A stretch of DNA of 64,000 nucleotides from Meandrina meandrites (lineage: Eukaryota > Cnidaria > Anthozoa > Scleractinia > Meandrinidae). This document shows positions 32,591 to 45,700 of the stretch, piece by piece; position 1 is the first letter of the stretch, and every line of letters begins with the position of its first letter. The notes below the pieces were generated by a model, which saw only the letters and a program-made list of their open reading frames with translations, had not been told where the DNA came from and searched no databases. The stretch covers positions 47,426,561-47,490,560 of the forward strand of contig OY855904.1 of NCBI GenBank assembly GCA_963693305.1, in the 5' to 3' direction. Both the position numbers and the translations under genes were made by a program.

Positions 32591-35500
32591 TCAGTATCCC
32601 GAGCGGGGAAGCAACTGAGTGACCATAAGGTCCTTCTCTTTTAATACGCCCTTTCAGTTGTAAAATTAAAACTTACAAGAAATCTCCCACTCTCACCTTA
32701 GATAAGTTGTCTTCTTTTGCAAATTATCTTTCCGTGATTATTTCAAGCATTTACGATTTCTCTTGTGTGGCACATATTAATTTTACATTGCAAAAGCGAA
32801 ATTGTACACGTAATATAAGAAGTTGTTAAACAAACCACTCTTAAATATTTGCTTTCGTTAACAATAGCCTTCTAGCATTGGTTCATTCTGCCCCATATTC
32901 AATCAGTGAACAGACCACTTTGTCTTACCTTTCCGCTTCAGTCCATTCCAACAAAGTAAACACCACCAAAACTACAGCCTAAAGACAAGCACTAGATTGT
33001 AAGACTTTAACAAAATTGAAATATTATAAGAAAGGAAAACATATCACATGCCATACCGGGAAAATCATGTAGAAATGAAGTATTGATTGATTAAAGTATA
33101 ATGTCAGAAGATTTCGAACCATCTCTCCAGCTTACTTAATTAACATTAAAAAAAATCTAGTTATTTTCAACTGACAAAAAAAAAACATATAACAAGAGAG
33201 AAATGCCATAAGGATTATCTGTAAAGAGTTGACTGAAGACCCCATCCTAAGACAGACCACCTAGCTAAATCTATACCGTTAAAAAAACACGGTTAATAGT
33301 TATTGGTGAATCATCAACAATTTCCTTGATGTTCTCTTAACCTGCATGCCTGCCTGAAAATCTACGGATACAATGATGAATAATTAGGTGTCCTGAGATA
33401 GAATGGGTAACAACTTACCTGAGCAATATTAATAATACCTGCAACCTGTGTCCAAACGAAACAAAAGTGATTAAGACAAACACTTCATTATCATATTTAA
33501 GTTAGAAGCTTTTATCATTCGGAAGGCAACGATTTGTCGAAACTGAGTTGATTGGTCCCTTTTATTGTCAGTAGAGACCCAAGAGCCTTCAAAATGAATT
33601 ATGCGTCTTCCGCTATTTTATGCGTTTAGCCGGTAATAAAGGTGCGAACTAGTTATCAGACGTACAAAATTCTCAGTTAGTCTTTCAAGACGCAGCTGGT
33701 AGTTCTCTTTGACGAGCTATCCGTCTTGTGTTCGTCTTAATACTGAGACGCATAATCATCCACACAAAAAATTCGTCTGATATCTCTCTTTATACACACA
33801 AGCGCGGAAAGTTGCCACTTCAACTAGGTTCGTCTCTAAATTCGTCGTTCGAGCCACACTTAAGATGCAGATAGTTTGTTTAAAGCAGGATCCGTCTTGT
33901 GCCCAACACATAACCAGGCACACTAAAAAAGGTTCGTTCAGACGGATTGATTATGCAGCTCTTTATAAAACGGCCAATGAGAGAGAAAAAACGAACAGGA
34001 CAGGCAAAAACTGATTAGAAATCGAAAATCACACTATAGCTCTAATAAGGACTGATAATAGATCTATCCGTTAAGTGTAAAAATCTTACCACCATTGCCC
34101 ATTGAAATCCAATGTGCTGATCTATGATCCCCGCAAGAGTCGGGCCAATGGTCGCACTGCAATATAAACATGAGTAGCTTAAGGTGACTCGAACTCAAAA
34201 TTCATTTTGAGTTTCTCTTCCGATCTAGGATGCTGTCATCGAGCATGAAGCAAAAAAAAAAAGAAAACTAAAGGATCTGTATTTAAGCCCTTATATATTG
34301 CCTCGCATTTTCGACCGAACGTCGAAACTTTCTCCTTAAGCAATTATGATAATGGTCCGGTAGATTTGTATCACGTTATCATTTGACCGTTCACTGCGAC
34401 AGAAAAACTGAAATTGGCGGTAGTTAACAGGTTCTAAACTACATACCCCAAGTTAACCATACCGCTGTAGATGCTTGAAATCACCCCATGTGTAGCATAG
34501 TTGTCAGGCATTCCTTTATCCCTACAAGCAAAAATACAAAAGATCGAAAGAAACCTCTTTCATTACGGCCATCAGTGGACCGAGCGCAGATAAAAACAGT
34601 CACATGACTTGTTTGGCGATGTGCTCATTAGTAGTGATAACAGTCTAACTAAGTCTATGTTTATAGGGCATCCATGCTCTTCAGCTTATAAATTAAACTG
34701 GTGCTCTCAAGGACCTGTTTTAATCACTAAAGCTAAATGCAAACAATCCGGGCAGCATGAAAACTGAGAGAACTGATCACGGGGGTCATCAGGATTGGTG
34801 GCTACTCACCTGATAATTTTTACTAAATCTGGCATCAATTGCACAAAGTAAATTCCAAAAGAAAACCCTCTGACCGCCATGGATAGGTACACAAACCAAA
34901 CTCTCCTGGAATAAGTAAAAAAGACAACTTATACAAACCGTGTTTTCCGTTGAGATGCGACAAAGTTAAGAGTAAATCGGAAAATCTAGATTATGATAAA
35001 GGACATACTTGGTGGGCAGGAAAAAAGTAAGAAATGGAGCAGGTCCCAGCAGAAAACTACCAAAGCCAACGCCAATGTTCCCTGACACAGTCAGCCATTG
35101 GTAGCATTGCTGCCAAAAAAGAAATTAGAGATTTTGTGTCATAGCATGTATACACGCCGTATAAACAAGTATAACTAGGAATGTTACCGTTTTCGTCGTA
35201 AGCCCGAAGTCGACATCACACTGGAACACAACCGAAAAGCACTGAAGTCACCCGCAAGTTTTATCCCTACCGCGACCTCACTTCTCATCGCCAGCTTCGC
35301 GGGACATTTGTGATAAAGAAGAGAAATGTCGTCCTTGATGTTTTTTCAGCTTCCCGCGGGGATACGAATGTAACTGTGCAACATTCAAGGCACCGTGTGT
35401 GTTATAAATACTCACCGTTTTGTCTCCTATCCAGCCTGCCAGCGGTGATACAAGGGCGTATAATGCAGCATTTACAAGAAATACCAGGCCTATCTGAGTA

Positions 35501-36414
35501 GTATCTAAGTTCATCATCTAGCAGGACCAATGGAAAGAAACAAGTATTAAATAGTATATTAAGGCCGAGTGAATAACAACTCCCGTTTTTTCAGTAAAAA
35601 ATGATAATTTTTATAAAAGTAACGGAAGAGTTTCCCATAAGTTATTGGAGTTTTGTAATTGAAGTCGACCCGCTACCCAAGTCGAGCCATATAATATTGT
35701 AAACAAGAGATTTAAAAAGAAAGTCTATCGCGAGTGTTCTGGACATAGAAGTAACCGGATGGGGTGGGGAGGTCTCCCCCCCCCCCCACCCCCCAAAAAA
35801 GAAATCCTGCGAGGGAAGCTTGTCTAAAAAAATTCCAGCTGCAAGTGGTCATGCCTGAAAAAACATTCTTGCAATGGAGAAAAAAATTCCTGCGGATGAG
35901 TAGAACTTAAACACTCCCCCCCCCCCCCCCCCGGTTATTTCCAATGGTTCGTCCCTGACGTCAGCAAATAGCAAATGTTGCTTAGTACTAACGTCAGCCG
36001 CTGGAGTTTGATAGCAGCACGAGTCTATTTTTTTCTTTTGTTTCTTTGATTTTTTAGGTAGTTTTGTTTTTAACTGCTGCGTGAAAATAATGTATCAGAC
36101 GTACAAGAACAGCAAGATTTGACTTGTTTTTTTTCACTGTTGATTACGACAGTTTATTCCTGTATAAATTTGGTTCGCTGCTGCTTTTCAAAGAAGTAAA
36201 CATTCCTCGGCATGCATTAATTTTCCACACAGATTCCTACCTGCATTAATTATACACAGCTGCGACAGAGGTTCTATTTCAACAGCAAAATGTGAAAGTT
36301 TACGTGAAGTACAAAACTTTTTAGCATTTCGCGGAAACGTTTCCAAGATTTCCGTCAATCAAAGCTTGAAATGACGCTATTGAAATGAACCTACCCTTGT
36401 CCGATACGATAGTA

Positions 36415-36822
36415 TATAGCTATTTCAATTAACGTTGTCGGATTGAAGCTCAAAGCTTAAAGACAAGACCGAAAGGTAGTATGGGCGAAGAAAGAGTGTT
36501 CCACGCGTGCTGAATACTAATGAGATACAGCGATATAGCAAACGAGACGTTTTTCGTTTCCTTTCTCTTCAGACATGTGTAGAAAAGATCCTTTTTCGCC
36601 TCATTTCATTTAAAAAGAATAATCCAAACCACATAACGGCGAAAGAAAAGATACAAGAAAGGTTTCACGGAAAGGAAAACAAATATTCCACGTGCAAAAA
36701 TACAAACTTGCAGATTTCCTCAATGGTGATATGCAAATTGCAGTAAATACCCATGGCACCATTCGGCCTTGACTCGTAGGTTTGAACATTTAATCTGACA
36801 ACGTTAATTGAAATAGCTGTAT
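36415..36822. mobile_element. MITE-like inverted repeat in a transporter intron
   Basis: ATAGCTATTTCAATTAACGT (about 36416-36435) and the following GTCGGATT are mirrored by AATCTGACAACGTTAATTGA and AATAGCTGTAT at about 36792-36822, with a 350-bp interior. It also occurs in copies 2 and 3 (about 45766-46173 and 55112-55519). Confidence 0.6.
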
Positions 36823-37200
36823 ATTAAGTAGGAGAAAGACGCGCTTGGTTTTGATATTTAACTTAAATGCTACTTACATGTTCCAAATGCGGCCCCAGAA
36901 TTGGTTCAACGTAGCCTTGTGATATCCCAGTGGTAGCGAAACAAATAGCTGTGATAGGAAAACGTTGGCAGTCAACCCGGGGGGATCCTCCCACATGAAA
37001 TTAACAGACGGGTATGCTCACTGGAAATTTTGAATTAGATCCCTAAAGGAGACCAATCTAGGCGTGGCTCGAGCTTTTTTTGAACCCTGAAGATACCATT
37101 TTAAAATAGTTTAAAATACATATTTCTTCATTTCTTCTCGTGCAACCCTAAACAGGACCTTTGCGGCTAAATTATTGTCATTTTACCGGGAACACCCTAA

Positions 37201-37874
37201 AGCTGTGTTTACATTAAACCCGAAACATGTTTAAGTAAACATGTTTCACCTAAACATGTTTGTTTATGCATTGTTCACATCAGTTGTCATTTTCAAACAC
37301 GTTTCTTGCCTGGTTGTGTAATTTATTCGGTTTTACGGTACTCGCATAAATCTTGTACAAAATAACAACATTTGCATTCACTATTAAGTTTAGTGTAAAT
37401 ATTCAAGCCCTTCAGAGGAGAAGGACTTTCCAGCATTTGGCGAGCAGACAGCATTTGCGCTATCTTCGGTACAAGAAGAATTTTTTGTAAATTCTGGTTT
37501 TGTATTGCGCTTGCAGCCGCTGCCGTTACGTTTTGTGGCAATGTTTTCCCAAATATTCTGCTTTCAACCCATCGTCGATAATTGCCGTTGTATCGCTACG
37601 TCGGCTCATACTTCAACAAAACATGTGGTCTCATAATAGGCAAAATTTTGGAGCTTATGGGCACTCGCGGCCTCTCTGCATGTCCGCCATTTTGAACGTG
37701 TTTCGTCTGATCATGATCGAAACTACCTCTTGAGGTTGTTTCAATCATGTTCAGAATATACATGTTTCGATCATGGTTCGCCCAACGCACCGTCTGATGT
37801 GAACACTTTTCTTAGCGAAACATGTTTCATTCGTGATCAGACTGATCATGTTTCGGCCTAGTGTGAACACAGCT
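37201..37874. mobile_element. PIF/Harbinger-like element with TAA target duplication (copy 1)
   Basis: Ends are AGCTGTGTTTACATTAAACC on the left and, as complement, AGCTGTGTTCACACTAGGCC on the right. TAA stands on both sides (37198-37200, 37875-37877). The interior is rich in ACATGTTT and ATGATC(G)A palindromic words that could be transposase sites. Short frames inside (for example 37323-37541 minus) match nothing known. Identical copies lie at 46552-47225 and 55898-56571. Confidence 0.7.
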
Positions 37875-38856
37875 TAAGTGAGACCAAAAATGCGAAATTT
37901 ACAACCCAACATGAGAGCCCGTCTCTTTCACCCCCGGGACTGTCAAACCCGCAACTTTCAATGCTGCACCACAATGCTGCAATGTCGATACGCTCTTTGC
38001 TCGCAGAGCGACTAGCAAATTTGCCTGTGCTCGCGCTTTGCGTTTTGGCAAGTTTAGGTTTTAATATCACTAAATTTTTTCCTTCTTTTCTAGCAGATCT
38101 TAGTCCTTGTAAATTGCTCTTCTTCGCCTCGGGATAAACAAACTTTTAGAAATACTTGGTATATTGCTAAAATAGCCGAAGTGTCAGCCTGAACTGACAA
38201 TCACATTCATTCGAAATGATTGGTTTGTAAGTTTAACTGATGTCAATAGACTGTTCCCTTCGTGATTGCTTTGTATTTGCTTGGATAATTTTCCTTCCCA
38301 AATCGCGCTCCTCTTAGTCTATTACTAATTCTCATGAACTGTGTAATAGATAACGAATTGATATAAGGAGAAAATGTTTGTTGATTACTTTGAGAATAAG
38401 GGTGAATATACTCACTAATCATCATCACTGCGGGAATTTTTAATGCTTAGACTATCGGGAATGAAGGTTTTTCTTGATTACGAGTTTTTCCTGAGTTTTC
38501 TCCAGAATCACGCGGGAGCACACAAAACAGTACTGGGATTGCAGCGAACATGGAGCAACCAATGACAAAAAATGGAAGTTGAAACCCGCCAACCTGAAAT
38601 GGCACAAGCATTAACGCTACAATGACATGGACATGATCGCTATATTCAGTGGACTACGGTTAAATTACTGCCATGATTATTCTGTGCGTTAAAACAAAAA
38701 CCCCGCGGGATTAGTAATAATCATAAAAAAAAAGCGTTTGGATACAGAGGACCACGCAACGAAGAACAAAACTACTTGGCTTGTCTTTTGTCGGATCTCT
38801 CGTATACCAGACATATACTGATCGTATACCAGACGTCACGTTAAGTGCAGATAAAA

Positions 38857-39052
38857 CCAAATTGATTGCTAGGCTGGTACTACAACAGACGGGCAAAATT
38901 TATTGGTCAATATTTCAACTAGCAGAGCTAGTCTTCTTTAGGGCCAGCCTGCTTCTTTGTACTGGCCCTGAAGAAGACTAGCTTTGCTACTTGAAATATT
39001 GGCCAATAAATTTTGACCTTCTACCGCAGTACCAGCCTTGCAATCATTTTGG
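38857..39052. mobile_element. foldback MITE, about 195 bp (copy 1)
   Basis: Nested complementary arms: CCAAATTGATTGCTAGGCTGG on the outside left against CCAGCCTTGCAATCATTTTGG on the right. The inner arms around AGCTAGTCTTCTTTAGGGCCAG are mirrored by CTGGCCCTGAAGAAGACTAGC. The 66-codon frame across it is a by-product. Copies lie at 48208-48403 and 57554-57749. Confidence 0.85.
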
Positions 39053-39514
39053 TAATAATCATGTTTTAAGCAGAACGGCTTCAGTCAATTTGAAAGTGAA
39101 CTTCCTGTCAGTTCTTTCAATATCAGCAGACAGTAGACTGATAGACAGAGTGCATGATTGATTACTCCCAAAAACTTCAAATGATATCGATGAAAAACTG
39201 TCATGACAATCGCACGGCAAGTAAATCGTTCCGTATTAGCACCAGTTATATGATTTGTTACTTACCGTGTAGAGACTGCCTCCGAGGACAGGTCCAAGAG
39301 AAAATCCTAATCCCACAAATGTCTCTATGAAGCCCTTAAATAGTAAATTAAAAGGAAATTAGTGGATTTAATTTGCGAAGTGTCTTAATAGTCATGTGAC
39401 AATTTTTAAGTGTAGAAACGTAACGACAGCAAAATCACTCCATTGTTGTAACTTGACCGGGACGTTCTAGCGTCTCACACAGCTGATCTGCTCACAGGAA
39501 AAACTTGACTGGCA

Positions 39515-39622
39515 TAGTCCCCTACGCAGACGTTCTTTTGGCTCGTCACGCAATCTTTTCTCCCCAACTTTGGAAAGAACAGATTGCGTGACGAACCAAT
39601 AGAACGTCTGCGAAGGAGGCTA
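39515..39622. mobile_element. small foldback MITE (copy 1)
   Basis: TACGCAGACGTTCTTTTGG and CTCGTCACGCAATCTTTTC on the left are mirrored by GATTGCGTGACGAACCAATA and GAACGTCTGCGAAGGAGGCTA on the right, with a very short loop near 39567. It lies in an intron upstream of the first exon of the unit. Copies lie near 48866-48973 and 58212-58319. Confidence 0.8.
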
Positions 39623-39731
39623 AGACTGGCATAGTTTGCAATTGGATTTAAATTCTAATTGCCAGAATTCATCTTTAGTCGTTTACTGTGAAAGCTTAAA
39701 ATCTAGTTCCGCAACGAAAGGCATTTATTGC

Positions 39732-42700
39732 TTTTTTTGATTTTTGGCAGTCGAAATAACAAATGTTTAAATGTTATAAAGCTTTAAATTATAGGGCAAA
39801 CAAGGCAAACGATCACGAGATATTAGCGCTTTTGAAAAAAATATATTTATGGAAAAAACGCGAATATTTTCCAAACGCGATGATAGATTTTTTTCTAATT
39901 AATGTCAACAAGTTCAAATTATCCTAGTTTCAATGTGAGAAAGTTTCAACGAAATCGGCTGGGTAGAAATTGCTGCACAGTTGACTGTTGAATTTATTTT
40001 TGCTTCAAAATATTATGCTTGTGTATAATTGGGAGCTGTTACAACAACGTTTAAGCAATGTTCAGATCCAATGGATTATTTGAAAGCTTAATGCCAGCTA
40101 AAACGTTGCTGAAAAGTATGGAAAGATCGGAAACTCCTAGAAAAAGTTGTAAACGGATGAAGAGGAAGAGGTTTACGATGCGTAAATTGTGAATTTTAAA
40201 ATCTTCATTTTTTTCGAATTAAAAAAAATCTACCGATTTTTTTTCTTTTATTTTTAAGTATGAGAAAATACAGCATATATGCAAACGGCTTTATCTAGTT
40301 CCGTGTGTCTAATCTCGATGAAACGCGTCGAATTTTGCTCGCCAAGATGGCTAGTTCGCGTCTTCCATTATGAAGCGCTTTGGAAACCCTCGCGTAACAG
40401 TAAATTATTCAAACTTGCGGCATTCTCAAGATTATTTAGCACCTGGAATTGAACATACCACGCCACATGACACATTCATTGCTAAATAAAATGCATGAAT
40501 ACAAAGCTCAGCCGCAATTTTACCCGTGGCATGTTTATTTCCAGGTGCTAAATAATCTTGAGAATGCGGCAAGTTTGAATAATTTACCGTAACAAGAGTA
40601 TTTTCAAAGCGCTCCAAAATGGAAGACGAGAAGTAGCTATCTTGGCGAGCCACATTCGACGAGTTTCATCGCGACTAGACACACGGAACTAGATAAAGCC
40701 GTTTGCATATATGCTGTATTTTCTCATACTTGAAAATAAAAGAAAAAAAATCGGTTGATTTTTTTTAATTCTAAAAAAATGAATATTTTAAAATTCACAA
40801 TTTACGCACCGTAAACCTCTTCTGCTTCATTTGTCTACAACTTTTGCTGGGAGTTTCCGATCTTTCCATACTTTTCAGCAATGTTATAGCTGATATTAAG
40901 CTTTCAAATAATCCATGGGATCTTAGCATTACTTAAGCGTTGTTGTAACCGCTCCCAATTATACACAAGCATAATATTTTGAAGCAAAAATTCAACAGTC
41001 AACTGTGCAGCAATTTCTACCCAGCCGATTTCGTTGAAACTTGCTCACATTAAAACTTGGATAATTTGAACTTGTTGACATTAATTAGAAAAAAATCTAT
41101 CGTCGCGACGTCTGCGTTCGCAGGCTACGTTTGGAAAATATTCGCGTTTTTTTCATAAATTGATTTTTTTAAAAACGCTAATATCTCGTGTTCGTTTATT
41201 TTGTTCGCCCTAAAGTTCAAAGCTTTATAAAATTAAAACATTTGTTATTTCGATTATCAAAAATCAGAGAAATCGGTTAACGTTTACATGCCGAAAACTC
41301 GATTTAGAAAAGAGCACCTCCATTCCCAGAAATAGCCGCGGGCCACCTTAATTCATAATATTTCTGTCAATTCAAAACTCCACCAGGTTTCCAACCACAG
41401 AAAACAAATGGAAGCACGACGCCATGTTAGAATGTTAGGATATCAATGAATTATTTTAGTTCTCGTGAAGATAATTTCCTCTCTTCTCTTTATTAGTAAA
41501 TGAGCCCGTATGCAGTTCAATTGATGAATCTCGACTCTACACCACTCAGCAATCACTTCCATGTTTCCATTTATCAATGGCTTCAGCCCATTTCTTGCTC
41601 GTGCATAGAATCCAAAACAGGTTCTCCATCACTGCTATCACTGGAATCGGGAATTGAGGAATATGCAGATTTCCACCTAGGACGAAAAACATATTAAGCC
41701 GTAAATTGACTCTCCATATAACCAGATGGAGAAAATATCTCCCCACGCTCGATTCTTTCAGTTCCCGTTCAAGACATGCCTGAGAATAGACCTGAAAGAG
41801 CAACCCTAAAGAGATACGTGAAGTGTTTCGCGCGAAATGTGAAAACCGTTGGAGTAGTAACCAATTAGAGGCACTTGATAGATGTCTGACGTCATCAACA
41901 TTTAGTTTCGTCATCAGTATCGATACTGATGTCTGACGTCATCAGTATCCCGAGCGGGGAAGCAACTGAGTGACCATAAGGTCCTTCTCTTTTAATACGC
42001 CCTTTCAGTTGTAAAATTAAAACTTACAAGAAATCTCCCACTCTCACCTTAGATAAGTTGTCTTCTTTTGCAAATTATCTTTCCGTGATTATTTCAAGCA
42101 TTTACGATTTCTCTTGTGTGGCACATATTAATTTTACATTGCAAAAGCGAAATTGTACACGTAATATAAGAAGTTGTTAAACAAACCACTCTTAAATATT
42201 TGCTTTCGTTAACAATAGCCTTCTAGCATTGGTTCATTCTGCCCCATATTCAATCAGTGAACAGACCACTTTGTCTTACCTTTCCGCTTCAGTCCATTCC
42301 AACAAAGTAAACACCACCAAAACTACAGCCTAAAGACAAGCACTAGATTGTAAGACTTTAACAAAATTGAAATATTATAAGAAAGGAAAACATATCACAT
42401 GCCATACCGGGAAAATCATGTAGAAATGAAGTATTGATTGATTAAAGTATAATGTCAGAAGATTTCGAACCATCTCTCCAGCTTACTTAATTAACATTAA
42501 AAAAAATCTAGTTATTTTCAACTGACAAAAAAAAAACATATAACAAGAGAGAAATGCCATAAGGATTATCTGTAAAGAGTTGACTGAAGACCCCATCCTA
42601 AGACAGACCACCTAGCTAAATCTATACCGTTAAAAAAACACGGTTAATAGTTATTGGTGAATCATCAACAATTTCCTTGATGTTCTCTTAACCTGCATGC

Positions 42701-45700
42701 CTGCCTGAAAATCTACGGATACAATGATGAATAATTAGGTGTCCTGAGATAGAATGGGTAACAACTTACCTGAGCAATATTAATAATACCTGCAACCTGT
42801 GTCCAAACGAAACAAAAGTGATTAAGACAAACACTTCATTATCATATTTAAGTTAGAAGCTTTTATCATTCGGAAGGCAACGATTTGTCGAAACTGAGTT
42901 GATTGGTCCCTTTTATTGTCAGTAGAGACCCAAGAGCCTTCAAAATGAATTATGCGTCTTCCGCTATTTTATGCGTTTAGCCGGTAATAAAGGTGCGAAC
43001 TAGTTATCAGACGTACAAAATTCTCAGTTAGTCTTTCAAGACGCAGCTGGTAGTTCTCTTTGACGAGCTATCCGTCTTGTGTTCGTCTTAATACTGAGAC
43101 GCATAATCATCCACACAAAAAATTCGTCTGATATCTCTCTTTATACACACAAGCGCGGAAAGTTGCCACTTCAACTAGGTTCGTCTCTAAATTCGTCGTT
43201 CGAGCCACACTTAAGATGCAGATAGTTTGTTTAAAGCAGGATCCGTCTTGTGCCCAACACATAACCAGGCACACTAAAAAAGGTTCGTTCAGACGGATTG
43301 ATTATGCAGCTCTTTATAAAACGGCCAATGAGAGGGAAAAAACGAACAGGACAGGCAAAAACTGATTAGAAATCGAAAATCACACTATAGCTCTAATAAG
43401 GACTGATAATAGATCTATCCGTTAAGTGTAAAAATCTTACCACCATTGCCCATTGAAATCCAATGTGCTGATCTATGATCCCCGCAAGAGTCGGGCCAAT
43501 GGTCGCACTGCAATATAAACATGAGTAGCTTAAGGTGACTCGAACTCAAAATTCATTTTGAGTTTCTCTTCCGATCTAGGATGCTGTCATCGAGCATGAA
43601 GCAAAAAAAAAAAGAAAACTAAAGGATCTGTATTTAAGCCCTTATATATTGCCTCGCATTTTCGACCGAACGTCGAAACTTTCTCCTTAAGCAATTATGA
43701 TAATGGTCCGGTAGATTTGTATCACGTTATCATTTGACCGTTCACTGCGACAGAAAAACTGAAATTGGCGGTAGTTAACAGGTTCTAAACTACATACCCC
43801 AAGTTAACCATACCGCTGTAGATGCTTGAAATCACCCCATGTGTAGCATAGTTGTCAGGCATTCCTTTATCCCTACAAGCAAAAATACAAAAGATCGAAA
43901 GAAACCTCTTTCATTACGGCCATCAGTGGACCGAGCGCAGATAAAAACAGTCACATGACTTGTTTGGCGATGTGCTCATTAGTAGTGATAACAGTCTAAC
44001 TAAGTCTATGTTTATAGGGCATCCATGCTCTTCAGCTTATAAATTAAACTGGTGCTCTCAAGGACCTGTTTTAATCACTAAAGCTAAATGCAAACAATCC
44101 GGGCAGCATGAAAACTGAGAGAACTGATCACGGGGGTCATCAGGATTGGTGGCTACTCACCTGATAATTTTTACTAAATCTGGCATCAATTGCACAAAGT
44201 AAATTCCAAAAGAAAACCCTCTGACCGCCATGGATAGGTACACAAACCAAACTCTCCTGGAATAAGTAAAAAAGACAACTTATACAAACCGTGTTTTCCG
44301 TTGAGATGCGACAAAGTTAAGAGTAAATCGGAAAATCTAGATTATGATAAAGGACATACTTGGTGGGCAGGAAAAAAGTAAGAAATGGAGCAGGTCCCAG
44401 CAGAAAACTACCAAAGCCAACGCCAATGTTCCCTGACACAGTCAGCCATTGGTAGCATTGCTGCCAAAAAAGAAATTAGAGATTTTGTGTCATAGCATGT
44501 ATACACGCCGTATAAACAAGTATAACTAGGAATGTTACCGTTTTCGTCGTAAGCCCGAAGTCGACATCACACTGGAACACAACCGAAAAGCACTGAAGTC
44601 ACCCGCAAGTTTTATCCCTACCGCGACCTCACTTCTCATCGCCAGCTTCGCGGGACATTTGTGATAAAGAAGAGAAATGTCGTCCTTGATGTTTTTTCAG
44701 CTTCCCGCGGGGATACGAATGTAACTGTGCAACATTCAAGGCACCGTGTGTGTTATAAATACTCACCGTTTTGTCTCCTATCCAGCCTGCCAGCGGTGAT
44801 ACAAGGGCGTATAATGCAGCATTTACAAGAAATACCAGGCCTATCTGAGTAGTATCTAAGTTCATCATCTAGCAGGACCAATGGAAAGAAACAAGTATTA
44901 AATAGTATATTAAGGCCGAGTGAATAACAACTCCCGTTTTTTCAGTAAAAAATGATAATTTTTATAAAAGTAACGGAAGAGTTTCCCATAAGTTATTGGA
45001 GTTTTGTAATTGAAGTCGACCCGCTACCCAAGTCGAGCCATATAATATTGTAAACAAGAGATTTAAAAAGAAAGTCTATCGCGAGTGTTCTGGACATAGA
45101 AGTAACCGGATGGGGTGGGGAGGTCTCCCCCCCCCCCCACCCCCCAAAAAAGAAATCCTGCGAGGGAAGCTTGTCTAAAAAAATTCCTGCTGCAAGTGGT
45201 CATGCCTGAAAAAACATTCTTGCAATGGAGAAAAAAATTCCTGCGGATGAGTAGAACTTAAACACTCCCCCCCCCCCCCCCCCGGTTATTTCCAATGGTT
45301 CGTCCCTGACGTCAGCAAATAGCAAATGTTGCTTAGTACTAACGTCAGCCGCTGGAGTTTGATAGCAGCACGAGTCTATTTTTTTCTTTTGTTTCTTTGA
45401 TTTTTTAGGTAGTTTTGTTTTTAACTGCTGCGTGAAAATAATGTATCAGACGTACAAGAACAGCAAGATTTGACTTGTTTTTTTTCACTGTTGATTACGA
45501 CAGTTTATTCCTGTATAAATTTGGTTCGCTGCTGCTTTTCAAAGAAGTAAACATTCCTCGGCATGCATTAATTTTCCACACAGATTCCTACCTGCATTAA
45601 TTATACACAGCTGCGACAGAGGTTCTATTTCAACAGCAAAATGTGAAAGTTTACGTGAAGTACAAAACTTTTTAGCATTTCGCGGAAACGTTTCCAAGAT

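Larger units (their letters stand above)
32232..39334 (-). pseudogene. SLC18B1-like MFS transporter, 5'-truncated copy 1
   Basis: Eleven minus-strand exons with GT-AG borders and consistent phases, listed 5' to 3': 39266-39334, 38416-38593, 36878-36948, 35416-35517, 35009-35109, 34810-34905, 34447-34521, 34090-34156, 33419-33445, 32929-32978 and 32232-32325 (stop at 32232-32234). They encode MFS transmembrane helices: 'GLGFSLGPVLGG', 'GISQGYVEPILGPHL', 'LVSPLAGWIGDK', 'GMPDNYATHGV', 'GPTLAGIIDQHIGFQWA', then a hydrophobic helix and an acidic Ser-rich tail. The pattern matches SLC18B1, a vesicular polyamine transporter of the major facilitator superfamily. The second exon has an in-frame TAA (38447-38449). 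Exons for the first helices are missing on this copy, and the next 5' sequence is the start of copy 2. Confidence 0.75.
30381..39731. repeat. 9.35-kb tandem unit, copy 1
   Basis: The first of three head-to-tail copies (30381-39731, 39732-49082, 49083-58428). The junctions read ...GCATTTATTGC|TTTTTTTGATTTTTGGCAG. The left unit boundary lies inside the palindromic TTAA element and the right boundary in intronic sequence followed at the end of copy 3 by TCGAGACGC. The unit holds eleven transporter exons on the minus strand and several small transposons in introns. Confidence 0.95.

Noticed and set aside
37323..37541. Transposase exon in the 0.67-kb Harbinger-like element
   Set aside because: The 72-residue frame shows no DDE or Myb-type motif, and the element is too short to be autonomous.
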